Shown: positions 8,813-19,026, counted from the first letter of the stretch. The stretch: 34,302 nt of DNA from Helicobacteraceae bacterium (GCA_027052175.1 JALUFE010000081.1:1-34302); one strand, 5' to 3'. Made by a program: numbers and translations. The notes: generated from the sequence alone by a model not told the origin.

Positions 8813-10088
8813 GCTCCCTGATCAGCCCTACAGATACGTTACGGAAAACTCCAAGCTCTGTGACGATGAAACGGCCTTTGTGTTGACCAAACAAAATGAA
8901 AAATATCTCGAAGATGCCAAGCAAAAAGCGCACTCCATCATCTCCATAGAGGAGATCGGGGAGCTTTTTGGTATCAAAGACATCAAGATTATAGGCATTA
9001 CGGGTACAAACGGCAAGACAACCACAGCCAGTGCGATCTATTCTTATCTGCTTGATCTAGGCTACAAAGCAGCACTCCAGGGTACACGCGGCTTTTTCAT
9101 GAACGATGAAGTGATCGAGGGAAAAAGTCTCACGACACCATCTGTTTTGCATACCTACATGCATATCTATCAGGCGGTTGCTGCGGGATGTGAGTACTTC
9201 ATCATGGAAGTGAGTTCCCATGCGATCGTGCAAGCGCGCATCGAGGGGCTTGAGTTTGCGCTCAAGATTCTTACCAATATCACGCAGGATCATCTTGATT
9301 ATCATAAAAGCATGGAAGAGTATATCAATGTCAAGAACAGTTTCTTTCAGGATGAGAGTAAAAAGCTTATAAACCGTGACGAGCCAAAGGCACAGTTCAA
9401 CATCAAAAACACCTATACCTATGGCATCGAGAACCCTGCAACTTATAAACTGATGGCCTATACGCTCAACGAAGGCTCAAGCGGTATCCTGCAGCACTTC
9501 CAGGAGATCGTACCGTTTGTTTCTTCGTTGTATGGTTTTTTCAACCTTTACAACACTGTAGCTGCCATTGCGGCAGTGCATTTACTCACAGAGAGAAAGC
9601 TCGAAGAGATCGCCGAGGTGGTGCCTAACTTTGCAGGTGTAAGTGGTCGAATGGAACAGGTAAGCGAAGATCCTTTCGTTCTTGTCGATTTCGCTCATAC
9701 GCCAGATGGGATGGCCCAGGTCCTCAATGCGCTTAAAGAGAAGGATATCGTCGTCGTTTTCGGTGCAGGAGGTGACAGAGACCCTCTCAAGCGCCCGCTA
9801 ATGGGACAGGTTGCTGCAAGTCTGGCCAAAAAGGTCGTTGTTACAAGTGACAACCCGCGCTTTGAAGATCCCGACAAGATTATAGAGGATATCCTTAAAG
9901 GTATAGACGATCCTGGCGGTGTCATTGTCGAGCCAAACAGACGCGAAGCGATCAAAAAAGCGCTTGAGATCCGCGAAGAGGGAGAAATCGTTGTGATACT
10001 CGGTAAAGGGGATGAAGAGTATCAGATCATTTACGATCAGAAATTCCCGTTTGATGATCGAGAGATTGTGAGAGAACTTCTTAGTTGA
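8799..10088 (+). CDS. murE: UDP-N-acetylmuramoyl-tripeptide ligase (MurE-type)
   Basis: IGITGTNGKTTTASAIYSYL, GKSLTTPSVL, FIMEVSSHAI, TNITQDHLDYH, DFAHTPDGM, GAGGDRDPLKRPLMG. Start overlaps the previous CDS end. Confidence 0.95.
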   Translation: MLKIELPDQPYRYVTENSKLCDDETAFVLTKQNEKYLEDAKQKAHSIISIEEIGELFGIKDIKIIGITGTNGKTTTASAIYSYLLDLGYKAALQGTRGFFMNDEVIEGKSLTTPSVLHTYMHIYQAVAAGCEYFIMEVSSHAIVQARIEGLEFALKILTNITQDHLDYHKSMEEYINVKNSFFQDESKKLINRDEPKAQFNIKNTYTYGIENPATYKLMAYTLNEGSSGILQHFQEIVPFVSSLYGFFNLYNTVAAIAAVHLLTERKLEEIAEVVPNFAGVSGRMEQVSEDPFVLVDFAHTPDGMAQVLNALKEKDIVVVFGAGGDRDPLKRPLMGQVAASLAKKVVVTSDNPRFEDPDKIIEDILKGIDDPGGVIVEPNRREAIKKALEIREEGEIVVILGKGDEEYQIIYDQKFPFDDREIVRELLS

Positions 10089-10737
10089 TTGTATAACTCT
10101 TCGTGGCGTTGATATCGTAAAATCCGGTGACGGTCACATTGGCTTCGCCCTTGGAAAAAGAGATTGTCGCTTCTCCACCTCCAACGCTTACAAGCGTTGC
10201 GTTACCCTCCACGCTCCAGACAATCTGATTCGAGTTATTGGCGTCTATAGAGACATTTTGATCGCCGTTGGCATAGTCGGCTGTCGCTTTGAAAGTATAG
10301 TTCGTATCGGCTGCAGGTGTACCGCTGATGTTGGAGTCGTCGATATGGAGTGCACTCAACGGAACGATCGTTACCATGCCGTTTTGGGTATCGTTAAGAG
10401 AACGGTACGAAATCGTTACGTCCAGAGTCGTGTTGCTTCCGTTACCATCGCCGTTTACTTTTGGGACAAGCCTGCCATAGGCAAGTGAGGCTTTGGAGAA
10501 GTCCGTCTCCCATCTGGCAGCCTGGGTGACATCGGCACTTGTTCCGTCGCTGTAGTTGACATACGCTTTGAGATCGAGTTCGTTTGCTGTAGCATAGAGA
10601 GTGGCGGAAGTAGGTGATATGGAGATATCGTTGATCTCTTTTACGATTGGAGTGTCGTTTGTTGTTCCGCATCCTCCAAGGCCACAGAGCAACAAGGATG
10701 CACTGAAAAATGTAGTTATGTTTTTTATCATGATCAA
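10081..10737 (-). CDS. lipoprotein with bacterial Ig-like (Big_2-type) repeats
   Basis: Lipobox-like LLLCGLGGCGTT; ISPTSATLYATANELDLKAYVNYSDGTSADVTQAARWET. Confidence 0.75.
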   Translation of the reverse strand: MIMIKNITTFFSASLLLCGLGGCGTTNDTPIVKEINDISISPTSATLYATANELDLKAYVNYSDGTSADVTQAARWETDFSKASLAYGRLVPKVNGDGNGSNTTLDVTISYRSLNDTQNGMVTIVPLSALHIDDSNISGTPAADTNYTFKATADYANGDQNVSIDANNSNQIVWSVEGNATLVSVGGGEATISFSKGEANVTVTGFYDINATKSYTIN

Positions 10738-11288
10738 AACCTGTAGTTTACGCCCAGATAGATCTGGTTGATGTGGGATTGCAGTTTGAGTTTTTGTGCG
10801 ATTAGATCGACACTTTCATAGGAGGTGAACCGGTACTCGTAGTTTGCTTCTATATCGAGATGTCCACTGAGAGGGAAAAAAGCTCCGGCACCTAAATTGT
10901 AGGAACTGTAGGCGATTTTGCTTTCAAGTTTTCGTTTTACTTTCATTTCACCCGCTCCAATACCTGCACGAAAGAAAGGATAGAGAAATTTCGTAAAATT
11001 ATAGGCTTTGACAAACATAATATCCATTCCGTATCGCTCTTTGTCGTTTTTTGAAAAGATGCTTGATTTGTTGTCGACATAGTTTATATCGAATTCTACC
11101 GCATACGCCCGACGGTCTCCATAACCGAATTTCAAAGCCCCAAATGCCGGTGTGTTGTGTGTCTTCTTCTCATCTGTAAATTTTTCATACTGCACACCGC
11201 CGCCCATCCCCATATAAAATTTGGCATCGTAGGAAAAGGCATTCAGTAAACAGGGGAGCAGGAAAAGAGAAAATATTGCTTTTTTCAA
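10734..11288 (-). CDS. outer membrane beta-barrel protein
   Basis: Signal peptide, KFYMGMGGGVQYEKF..., alternating strands, C-terminal IYLGVNYRF. Confidence 0.75.
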   Translation of the reverse strand: MKKAIFSLFLLPCLLNAFSYDAKFYMGMGGGVQYEKFTDEKKTHNTPAFGALKFGYGDRRAYAVEFDINYVDNKSSIFSKNDKERYGMDIMFVKAYNFTKFLYPFFRAGIGAGEMKVKRKLESKIAYSSYNLGAGAFFPLSGHLDIEANYEYRFTSYESVDLIAQKLKLQSHINQIYLGVNYRF

Positions 11289-11476
11289 ATGGATTCCTTC
11301 TTTTAAGTAGCTGGAAGTATAACCAAAAAGCTTAAACTTTCGAAGTGAGATATGGCACTAAAGAAATTCCGCCGGATTTATTTGGTATAATTGCGAAAAA
11401 ATTCGAAAAGACTCCAGTGTATAATGCCGTTTTTGTAACGATAGTATGGCGCGGAGTCGATGAAAAGGACAGATTT

Positions 11477-11860
11477 ATGGGAATTCCTCAGCCGGCGTTT
11501 TATATATTCAAATGTGAGCAGAGTGCTCCTCCGGGGATGCCAAAACCATCATGTGTTTCACAGAACAATCCGGAGAGCCAGCAGCTCTTTCAGTACCTTG
11601 CACAGAAATTGATGCAAGAGGGTGTTATGGGAACCGTACAGCCGATACGTACTTCATGTCTGAATCGCTGCCAGATGGGTCCTGTGATGCTTGTAGAACC
11701 TGGGCATACGATGTACACAGGTTTGACTAAAGAAAAAATCGATAGAATTGTAGAAGAGCATATCATCGGCGGAAACGTCGTGACGGAATATGTCATTGAT
11801 CCGGAGTTCTGGGATGAGCCTATCAGCCCTGCGGATATGAAAAAACAGATGGGAATGTAG
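11477..11860 (+). CDS. thioredoxin-like [2Fe-2S] ferredoxin
   Basis: [16 protein letters not shown]...[39 protein letters not shown]; internal ATG at 11477 preferred. Confidence 0.85.
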   Translation: MGIPQPAFYIFKCEQSAPPGMPKPSCVSQNNPESQQLFQYLAQKLMQEGVMGTVQPIRTSCLNRCQMGPVMLVEPGHTMYTGLTKEKIDRIVEEHIIGGNVVTEYVIDPEFWDEPISPADMKKQMGM

Positions 11861-11871
11861 GAACAACACAA

Positions 11872-12237
11872 ATGCAGATCGAAATGCTTTACAGCAAGAT
11901 TCACCGTGCAACCGTGACAGATGCTAACTTGAACTATGTCGGTTCCATCACGATAGACGAAGAGCTTTTGGAAGCATCGAAGATGCGGGTAGGTCAGAAA
12001 GTGGAGATACTCAATATCAACAACGGAGAGCGCTTTTCCACCTACATCATTCTCGGTGAACGGGGAAAAAGAGACATTTGTCTCAACGGTGCTGCGGCGA
12101 GAAAAGTGCACAAGGGCGACAAAATTATCATCGTCGCCTATGCAAGCTTTGATGCAAAAGAGCTTGATGAGTACAAGCCGACCGTCGTACTTGTCGATGA
12201 AGACAACAATATTACCGACGTGATAGAGAGTATATAG
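11872..12237 (+). CDS. panD: aspartate 1-decarboxylase
   Basis: [25 protein letters not shown]...[32 protein letters not shown]. Confidence 0.97.
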   Translation: MQIEMLYSKIHRATVTDANLNYVGSITIDEELLEASKMRVGQKVEILNINNGERFSTYIILGERGKRDICLNGAAARKVHKGDKIIIVAYASFDAKELDEYKPTVVLVDEDNNITDVIESI

Positions 12238-12546
12238 ATGTTTGACAATCTTGGAGATATGGGCAAACTGTTTGAAGGAATGCAAGAGCAGGCCAAAAAA
12301 CTTCAAGAAGAGCTTGAGAGCAAAACTTTTTCCGTTAAAAGCGGCGGTGGAATGGTCGAGATAAAAATGAACGGAAAGGGCGAAGTTGTAGATATCGATA
12401 TCGATGATTCGCTCTTACAAGACAAAGAGTCTCTTCAGATTCTGCTGATGGGTGCACTCAACGATGCTTACAGAATGGTTGAACAGAACAAGCAGCAGAG
12501 TGCACTCGGCGCACTCGGCGGTTTCAATCCGTTTGAAAGAAAATAA
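12238..12546 (+). CDS. ybaB: YbaB/EbfC family nucleoid-associated protein
   Basis: EGMQEQAKKLQEELESKTFSVKSGGGMVEIKMNGKGEVVDIDID. Confidence 0.93.
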   Translation: MFDNLGDMGKLFEGMQEQAKKLQEELESKTFSVKSGGGMVEIKMNGKGEVVDIDIDDSLLQDKESLQILLMGALNDAYRMVEQNKQQSALGALGGFNPFERK

Positions 12547-12547
12547 C

Positions 12548-12600
12548 AGATGAAGCAAAATGAGTTGGATGAATGGACTGATTTGTTTCATCTTTTTTTT
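12548..12600 (+). terminator. intrinsic terminator downstream of ybaB
   Basis: AGATGAAGCAAA (12548-12559) pairs with TTTGTTTCATCT (12582-12593), one G-U, followed by an 8-T run. Confidence 0.8.
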
Positions 12601-12647
12601 CAGCAGAAATTAATAACACTTTAACAAGATATACTATAGAATTCCCT

Positions 12648-13493
12648 ATGCAAAATTTCGAGCAGTTTTTACAAGAGCATCTACCCCGTTCAAACAGTTT
12701 TCATCCTCATTACGAAAGAGCATTGCAGGTTATGCTTCAAGCAGGAGGGAAGCGTTTCCGTCCCGCACTGCTATTGGCTGTCGTGCGCGCTTACAATCCC
12801 CTGATGATCGAGAGTGCTTATCATGCAGCACTTGCAGTGGAACTGCTGCATACGTACTCGCTTATCCATGATGACCTTCCGGCTATGGACGACTCTCCGC
12901 TTCGACGAGGCAATCCGACACTGCATGTACTCTTCGACGAAGTTACGGCGATTCTTGTCGGTGACGCACTGAATACATACTCTTTTGAGGTCCTCGCAGA
13001 TGCCCCCTTCGCTCCTTCGATGAAAGTAGAGCTTGTCAAACTGCTTGCCCACAACGGCGGTCTCAACGGGATGGTACTCGGTCAGGCGATAGACTGCCAC
13101 TTTGAAAACAAACCGCTTGGTATAGAGCAGATTCGTTTTCTCCATATCAACAAAACCGCAAAACTTATCGCCGCTTCACTCGCAATGGGCGCAGTCATTG
13201 TCGGCAAAGAGGATCTCGCTTTAAAACTTTATGAATTTGGGATAGAACTCGGACTGCTTTTTCAGATACAAGATGATATTCTCGATGTAACGCAGAGCAG
13301 TGAAGAGGCCGGGAAACTGACCAATAACGATGAGGAAAAAAACAGCTTTGTGACGATTTTGGGGCTTAACAAGGCTAAAGAGGAGGCAGACTCTCTGGCA
13401 TACAAACTGCTTGGTGAGCTTGACGGCTTTGAAAAAAGACTCAAAGAGGAGCTTTCGCCCCTGTTGGTGCAGTATATACATCGACATAAATAG
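12648..13493 (+). CDS. ispA: polyprenyl (farnesyl/geranylgeranyl) diphosphate synthase
   Basis: GGKRFRPALLLA, YSLIHDDLPAMDDSPLRRGNPTLH, FQIQDDILD. Confidence 0.93.
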   Translation: MQNFEQFLQEHLPRSNSFHPHYERALQVMLQAGGKRFRPALLLAVVRAYNPLMIESAYHAALAVELLHTYSLIHDDLPAMDDSPLRRGNPTLHVLFDEVTAILVGDALNTYSFEVLADAPFAPSMKVELVKLLAHNGGLNGMVLGQAIDCHFENKPLGIEQIRFLHINKTAKLIAASLAMGAVIVGKEDLALKLYEFGIELGLLFQIQDDILDVTQSSEEAGKLTNNDEEKNSFVTILGLNKAKEEADSLAYKLLGELDGFEKRLKEELSPLLVQYIHRHK

Positions 13494-13575
13494 GTATGCA
13501 CCAAACAAATGGACATTTCATTCGAATTCTTGGGGTAAGAGAGTTCGCATGAAAAGTCAATACAAAAGGAAAACA

Positions 13576-15498
13576 ATGAGCAACGAAATGCGAAAAAAAA
13601 TGGCTGATACGATCAGATTTCTGGCTGCAGACATGGTGCAAAAGGCCAACAGCGGACATCCGGGAGCACCGATGGGGCTTGCAGATATCGCTGTCGTTTT
13701 AAGCGAACATCTCAAACACAATCCCAAAAATCCAAAGTGGCTCAACCGGGACAGACTGGTGTTTTCTGGAGGTCATGCCACGGGACTTATCTATTCGCTT
13801 TACTATCTTTGGGGATATGGATTGACACTCGATGACTTAAAAAAGTTCAGACAGCTTGATTCCAAAACACCGGGGCATCCCGAATATGGTCATACAGAAG
13901 GGGTCGAGATCACGACGGGACCGTTGGGACAGGGTGTAGCCAATGCTGTCGGTTTTTCGATGGCCAGCAAATTTGTAAGCGCTCAGGTCAACAGTGAAAC
14001 GGCTAAAGTTATCGATCATACTGTTTACTGCCTTTGCGGGGATGGCGATCTCGAAGAGGGGATCAGCTATGAGGCATGCTCGATTGCAGGACACTATAAG
14101 CTGGACAATCTTATCCTGATCTATGACTCTAACCGCATTACGATCGAGGGAAGCACAGATCTTTCCATCAGCGAAGATATTCGCAAACGATTCGAAGCGC
14201 AAGAGTGGCAGGTGCTGGAGTGTGACGGCCATGATTACGACGATATCGACAGAGCAATCAGCGAGGCCAAAAAAGCAACCAAACCGGCTATCATCATCGC
14301 TCATACGATTATTGCCAAAGGTGCCGGACCGCTTGAGGGAGATGCACACTCCCACGGTGCACCGCTTGGTGAAGAGATCATTCGCGAAGCCAAAAAGGCT
14401 GCCGGTTTCGATCCGGACAAACATTTCTTTGTGAGTGACGATGTGCTTGAGCGGTTTAGATGTGCGGTAGAGAAGGGTGAGCTCTATGAAAAAGAGTGGT
14501 TCCATTCGCTTAACACTTTGCCGCTCAAAGAACAAAACGATGCTCTTGAGGCACTTATGAACCCTGATTTTTCCAAGATTGAGTGGCCCACATTTGAGAA
14601 AGCCGAAGCGACACGGAGCACCAACGGCAAGATACTCAACGCTATAGCAAAAGCGGTGCCGAGCTTCCTGGGAGGGAGTGCAGATCTCAGTCCGTCGAAT
14701 AAAACGGAACTGAAAAATATGGGTGTCTTCCCGAAAGGGCGCAACATCTACTTCGGTATTCGTGAGCACGCGATGGCGGCCATCACCAATGCGATGGCGC
14801 TCTATGGCGGGTTGATGCCTTTTAGTGCGACTTTTTTCGTCTTTAGCGACTATCTCAAACCGGCTGCCCGTATCGCTGCACTCAGTGGCATTCAGCACTT
14901 CTTCGTCTGGACACATGACAGCATCGGCGTAGGTGAAGACGGACCGACACATCAGCCGATAGAGCATCTTTCCCAGTTTAGGGCGTTGCCGAATTTCTAT
15001 GTCTGGAGACCGGCTGACGGAAACGAAAATGTGGCGGCATGGCAGGTGGCACTGGAGATGAAAAACGCTCCAAGTGCTTTTGTCTGTTCGAGGCAGAATC
15101 TTCCGTTACTTCCAGAAGGAGTGGGCGGGGATATCAAAAAAGGAGCATACCTGCTCGTTGAAGACAGCAATCCTGCCTATACTCTCATAGCAAGCGGCAG
15201 CGAAGTGGGGCTTGCACTTGAAGTGAAAAAGTTACTCAACGAGAAAGGAATCGCTGCAAATGTCGTCTCCGTTCCATGTTTTGATCTTTTTATCGAGCAG
15301 GATCAGGGCTATATTGAAAATCTAATCAAGCCGGATACCAAAAAGATAGCCATCGAAGCAGCTCGCGGGATGGAGTGGTACCGTTTTGCCGATGAGGTAA
15401 TCGGAATGGATACATTCGGTGCGAGCGCACCTGCCGGCGAACTATTTAAAAAATTCGGCTTGGATGCCGATACTATCGTCAGTAAAATTATTGACTAA
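13576..15498 (+). CDS. tkt: transketolase
   Basis: IRFLAADMVQKANSGHPGAPMG, GHPEYGHTEGVEITTGPLGQG, CGDGDLEEGISYEA, THDSIGVGEDGPTHQPIE; start MSNEMRKK at 13576. Confidence 0.96.
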   Translation: MSNEMRKKMADTIRFLAADMVQKANSGHPGAPMGLADIAVVLSEHLKHNPKNPKWLNRDRLVFSGGHATGLIYSLYYLWGYGLTLDDLKKFRQLDSKTPGHPEYGHTEGVEITTGPLGQGVANAVGFSMASKFVSAQVNSETAKVIDHTVYCLCGDGDLEEGISYEACSIAGHYKLDNLILIYDSNRITIEGSTDLSISEDIRKRFEAQEWQVLECDGHDYDDIDRAISEAKKATKPAIIIAHTIIAKGAGPLEGDAHSHGAPLGEEIIREAKKAAGFDPDKHFFVSDDVLERFRCAVEKGELYEKEWFHSLNTLPLKEQNDALEALMNPDFSKIEWPTFEKAEATRSTNGKILNAIAKAVPSFLGGSADLSPSNKTELKNMGVFPKGRNIYFGIREHAMAAITNAMALYGGLMPFSATFFVFSDYLKPAARIAALSGIQHFFVWTHDSIGVGEDGPTHQPIEHLSQFRALPNFYVWRPADGNENVAAWQVALEMKNAPSAFVCSRQNLPLLPEGVGGDIKKGAYLLVEDSNPAYTLIASGSEVGLALEVKKLLNEKGIAANVVSVPCFDLFIEQDQGYIENLIKPDTKKIAIEAARGMEWYRFADEVIGMDTFGASAPAGELFKKFGLDADTIVSKIID

Positions 15499-15506
15499 GA
15501 GGATAT

Positions 15507-17078
15507 GTGAAAAGCGATAAACTGCACCGATACGAATATGAAATATCCGCTTCTACAGAGATTGAAGAGGTAATTGAAGAGGTAGAAAAAATCAAGCAGA
15601 AATACCTGCTGGGCTGTGTGTATGCTTATATGCACAATACGGTGATTGTGCAGTCGCTGACAAAAGAGCTCCAAAAAAGAGTGCCGTTTATGCAGCTTCG
15701 GTTTGTCAAATCCGAGCAAAAAAAAGGTGCACGATTAGTTATATACGGATTGGAAAACGAGCCGTATCAGGACGATGTAACGGCAGAGGTGGTTGCTTTA
15801 CTCGAAGAGAAGAGAGCGGAGCTTTCGAAAAATTTAAAAAGCTGTAAGAAAGATCTCGTAAAAAAATTTTTTAATGATCATCTTACAAATATTCCCAATG
15901 TTTTTAAACTGCGTAAGGATTTGCAGGAGTGTGATGATGTCACGCTTATCGATGTGACGATAGACGAATTTAAAAGTATCAACAGTTTTTACGGTTTTCT
16001 CGTCGGAGATTACATTCTTGAGAACATTGCACAGTATCTTCTTGAAATTCCCGATGTCGATGTGTACAAAATGCCAGGAGGCGAATTTATTTTACTGCAG
16101 TGCAGGCATTACAGTTATTATGATCTTAAAGCGTATCTCGATAAATTGTATGAGAAGATTTCACAACTGAGTGTGACTTATCTGGAACTAGAGATCAATC
16201 TGGACTTCACTCTTGCCGCAGCGACGGCCCATTCCCTTGACAATATCCTTGCGAAGCTCTCAATGGCCCTGATGTTCGCTCAAAAGAACAAACTGCCCTA
16301 TTTTATTTATGAAGACAAGCTGGAGTTCGAGAGTAATTATCGTGAAAATATCGTTATGATGACAAAAGTGCGTAAAGCGATTAAAAACGACAATATCGTC
16401 GCTTACTATCAGCCTATAATGGACAACAAAACAGGCAAAGTGGTCAAATACGAAACACTTGCGCGCCTCATCAACGAGGAGGGAGAAGTTCTTTCTCCAG
16501 ACAAATTTCTGCAGATTTCCAAAAAGACGAAAAGTTATAATGTCGTAACGAAAAAGGTGATAGAAAGTGCATTCGTGATGTTTGCGGAAAATGAATATGA
16601 ATTCAGTATCAATATCAGTGTTGATGACATCATCAATCAGAATACCTATGATTTTATCATCGATAAATTGCGAAATTCCGAGGTTGCCGATCGTGCCGTT
16701 TTCGAGCTGGTGGAGTCGGATGCGATGAGTGAAACGGATCGTGTCCTGGAGTTTGTCAAAGAAGTCAAACGTTACGGTGCAAAGATAGCCATAGACGATT
16801 TCGGTAGCGGATATTCGAATTTTTCGATGCTTGTGAATATGAAGGTGGACTATATCAAGATTGATGGCTCTTTGATCGCCAATATCGATAGGAGCTGGAG
16901 CTCTTTGCTTGTGGTCCAGAGTATCGTCGATTTTGCGAAGAAGCTCAATGTTCGCGTGATTGCGGAGTATGTCTATTCGAGTACCATCTTCAGCAAGGTT
17001 AAAGAGCTTGGTATCGAATATTCACAGGGATTTTACATCGATAAGCCGAGAATCGATATCAAAGAGAGTGTGATTTAG
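15507..17078 (+). CDS. degenerate GGDEF / EAL domain protein
   Basis: GTG start; GGDEF site reads PGGEF; EAL-type motifs KYETLARL, SINIS, ELVESD, IAIDDFGSGYSNF, VDYIKIDGSLI, VIAEYV, SQGFYIDKP. Confidence 0.88.
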   Translation: MKSDKLHRYEYEISASTEIEEVIEEVEKIKQKYLLGCVYAYMHNTVIVQSLTKELQKRVPFMQLRFVKSEQKKGARLVIYGLENEPYQDDVTAEVVALLEEKRAELSKNLKSCKKDLVKKFFNDHLTNIPNVFKLRKDLQECDDVTLIDVTIDEFKSINSFYGFLVGDYILENIAQYLLEIPDVDVYKMPGGEFILLQCRHYSYYDLKAYLDKLYEKISQLSVTYLELEINLDFTLAAATAHSLDNILAKLSMALMFAQKNKLPYFIYEDKLEFESNYRENIVMMTKVRKAIKNDNIVAYYQPIMDNKTGKVVKYETLARLINEEGEVLSPDKFLQISKKTKSYNVVTKKVIESAFVMFAENEYEFSINISVDDIINQNTYDFIIDKLRNSEVADRAVFELVESDAMSETDRVLEFVKEVKRYGAKIAIDDFGSGYSNFSMLVNMKVDYIKIDGSLIANIDRSWSSLLVVQSIVDFAKKLNVRVIAEYVYSSTIFSKVKELGIEYSQGFYIDKPRIDIKESVI

Positions 17079-17100
17079 CATTTTTTTAAAAAAAATCTGA

Positions 17101-17106
17101 TATAAT
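17101..17106 (+). promoter_or_regulatory. candidate -10 box upstream of rpmE
   Basis: TATAAT preceded by a T-/A-rich stretch (tttttttaaaaaaaatctga). Confidence 0.5.
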
Positions 17107-17192
17107 TCGCCCCTCAATCATCCGCCCCCATACGGATGTAAAAAATATATTGCTATTCGCACGCAAACGAGTAGCTTACAAAGGTATGCGAA

Positions 17193-17396
17193 ATGAAAAA
17201 AGGAATCCATCCTGAACTCCATGACTGCACTGTGACATGTGCCTGCGGAAACAGCTTCGTTACAAAAAGTACGAAACCATCGTTGAGAATCGATATCTGC
17301 AATGAATGCCATCCGTTCTTTACGGGTAGTGAGAGAATGGTCGATACGGCAGGTCGAATCGACAAGTTCAAAAAACGTTATAACATTCAAGACTAA
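17193..17396 (+). CDS. rpmE: 50S ribosomal protein L31 (Zn-binding form)
   Basis: [45 protein letters not shown]. Confidence 0.97.
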   Translation: MKKGIHPELHDCTVTCACGNSFVTKSTKPSLRIDICNECHPFFTGSERMVDTAGRIDKFKKRYNIQD

Positions 17397-17409
17397 GAAA
17401 GCCCTCTCC

Positions 17410-18228
17410 ATGCTGCAGCTCGTTCCTACACCCATTGGGAACGTCGCAGATATAACCTTACGCGCTTCAAGCGCCTTGAGTGAGGCGGATGTTTTTTTGT
17501 GTGAAGATACACGCGTCACTAAACAGCTCCTGCATATCCTCAAAGAAAGATACAATCTCCAAAGAAAAGAGAATCAACGTTTCATTGCCCTGCATTCTCA
17601 TAACGAAGATGCCTTTTTCAAAGAGATAACTCCAGATTTTTTCGATCAGCACGTAGTGTATGTCAGTGATGCCGGGATGCCCGGGATCAGTGATCCGGGA
17701 ATGAAACTCGTAGCGTATGCGCAAATGCATGGTATTGAGTACGATGTACTGCCTGGAGCCAATGCGGTTCTCACCGCTTTTGCCGCGAGTGGATTCGATG
17801 CCGTTCGGTTTCTCTTTTTCGGTTTTTTGCCGCATAAAGGTAAAGAGCGTTCTATGGAGCTCGATGCCGCCCTTTACAGCGGCTATGTGACGATACTTTA
17901 TGAGTCTCCTTATAGAGTGCGGAAGCTTCTTGAAGAGATTGCAGAAAAAGAGCCCGGTCGCAGGTTGTTTGTTGCAAAAGAGCTGACGAAAAGATATCAA
18001 CGCTATTATTGTGGTAATGCTGCAGAAATTCTTGCGAAAATCGGTCAAAATATCAAAGGTGAATGGGTTGTCGTCGTAGAGAAGAGCGGTGCGGAAAAAG
18101 CAGCAGGTGCACTTTCAAAAGAGGAGATAAGGGCACTCGATCTGCCTAAGAAACAAAAAGCGAAGCTCATTGCCAAAATAACAGGAAAAAGTGTTAAAGA
18201 GTGTTATAACGAAATGCTCAGGGAGTAA
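17410..18228 (+). CDS. rsmI: 16S rRNA (cytidine(1402)-2'-O)-methyltransferase
   Basis: MLQLVPTPIGNVADITLRASSAL...VFLCEDTRVT, SDAGMPGISDPG, PGANAVLTAFAASGF. Confidence 0.94.
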   Translation: MLQLVPTPIGNVADITLRASSALSEADVFLCEDTRVTKQLLHILKERYNLQRKENQRFIALHSHNEDAFFKEITPDFFDQHVVYVSDAGMPGISDPGMKLVAYAQMHGIEYDVLPGANAVLTAFAASGFDAVRFLFFGFLPHKGKERSMELDAALYSGYVTILYESPYRVRKLLEEIAEKEPGRRLFVAKELTKRYQRYYCGNAAEILAKIGQNIKGEWVVVVEKSGAEKAAGALSKEEIRALDLPKKQKAKLIAKITGKSVKECYNEMLRE

Positions 18229-18342
18229 CAGAAGAGCGTTGCGAGTCTTTTTGTGGCATAACGTTTTCTACTTTTGTTCAGAAATATGATAGATAATAAG
18301 CTTAATTAATAAACCTTAAACTTTTTCAGGTAAAATACTTCT

Positions 18343-19026
18343 ATGTTACTCTATGCTAAACAGCCGATTTATTATTTATTGGAGCGTCATCCCGAACGTA
18401 TACGTACACTCTATCTTGCCAAAGAGATAGACAAAAAAGAGTATGCAAGACTCAAAAAGATGGACATACATCTAAAGCGTATTCCGAACGAAGCTGCCGT
18501 CAAAATGGCACACGGGGCGTCGCATCAGGGATTTTTGGCAGAAGTTGACGATATTGTTCTTAGTGACTATCGGGAGTTTTTGGAGTTGGATTTTGTGCTT
18601 GTTCTTGCAGGACTTACCGATATAGGTAATATCGGTTCTCTCGTGCGGAGCGGCTATGCACTGGGGGTAGATGCCGTTGTCGCGACAAATGTAGCAAAAC
18701 TGCCGCTTGAAGGGATAGCACGTGTGAGTACGGGAGCTCTTTTTGACATGCCTTTTGCCGTTACGAAGAATATATACGATCTGCTGAATGATCTAAAAAC
18801 TTCCGGTTTCACGATATTTGGCGCAGATATGGGAGGTGAAGACATACGCCGTATTCACCCGTTAAAAAAGCGTGCACTTGTTCTTGGAAGTGAGGGAGAA
18901 GGTCTCCCCAAACGCGTTCGAGAGAAACTCGATAAAGTTGTTGGCATCGAGATGAAGCATGCGTTCGATTCGCTCAATGTCGCGGTCGCCGGTGCTATCT
19001 TAATAGACAGGATGAGAGATGAGTGA
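18343..19026 (+). CDS. rlmB: TrmH/SpoU family rRNA 2'-O-methyltransferase
   Basis: LVLAGLTDIGNIGSLVRSGYALGVDAVV, ALVLGSEGEGLPKRVREK, DSLNVAVAGAILI (SPOUT motifs). Confidence 0.9.
   Translation: MLLYAKQPIYYLLERHPERIRTLYLAKEIDKKEYARLKKMDIHLKRIPNEAAVKMAHGASHQGFLAEVDDIVLSDYREFLELDFVLVLAGLTDIGNIGSLVRSGYALGVDAVVATNVAKLPLEGIARVSTGALFDMPFAVTKNIYDLLNDLKTSGFTIFGADMGGEDIRRIHPLKKRALVLGSEGEGLPKRVREKLDKVVGIEMKHAFDSLNVAVAGAILIDRMRDE

Noticed and set aside
11590-12306. 238-aa antisense ORF across ferredoxin/panD/ybaB
   Set aside because: Covers three recognisable genes on the other strand; no domain seen.
13411-13575. N-terminal extension of the transketolase ORF
   Set aside because: Overlaps the 3' end of the polyprenyl synthase gene; conserved protein begins at MSNEMRKK (13576).
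13837-14967. 376-aa antisense ORF opposite transketolase
   Set aside because: Same reasoning: shadow ORF of a well-supported gene.
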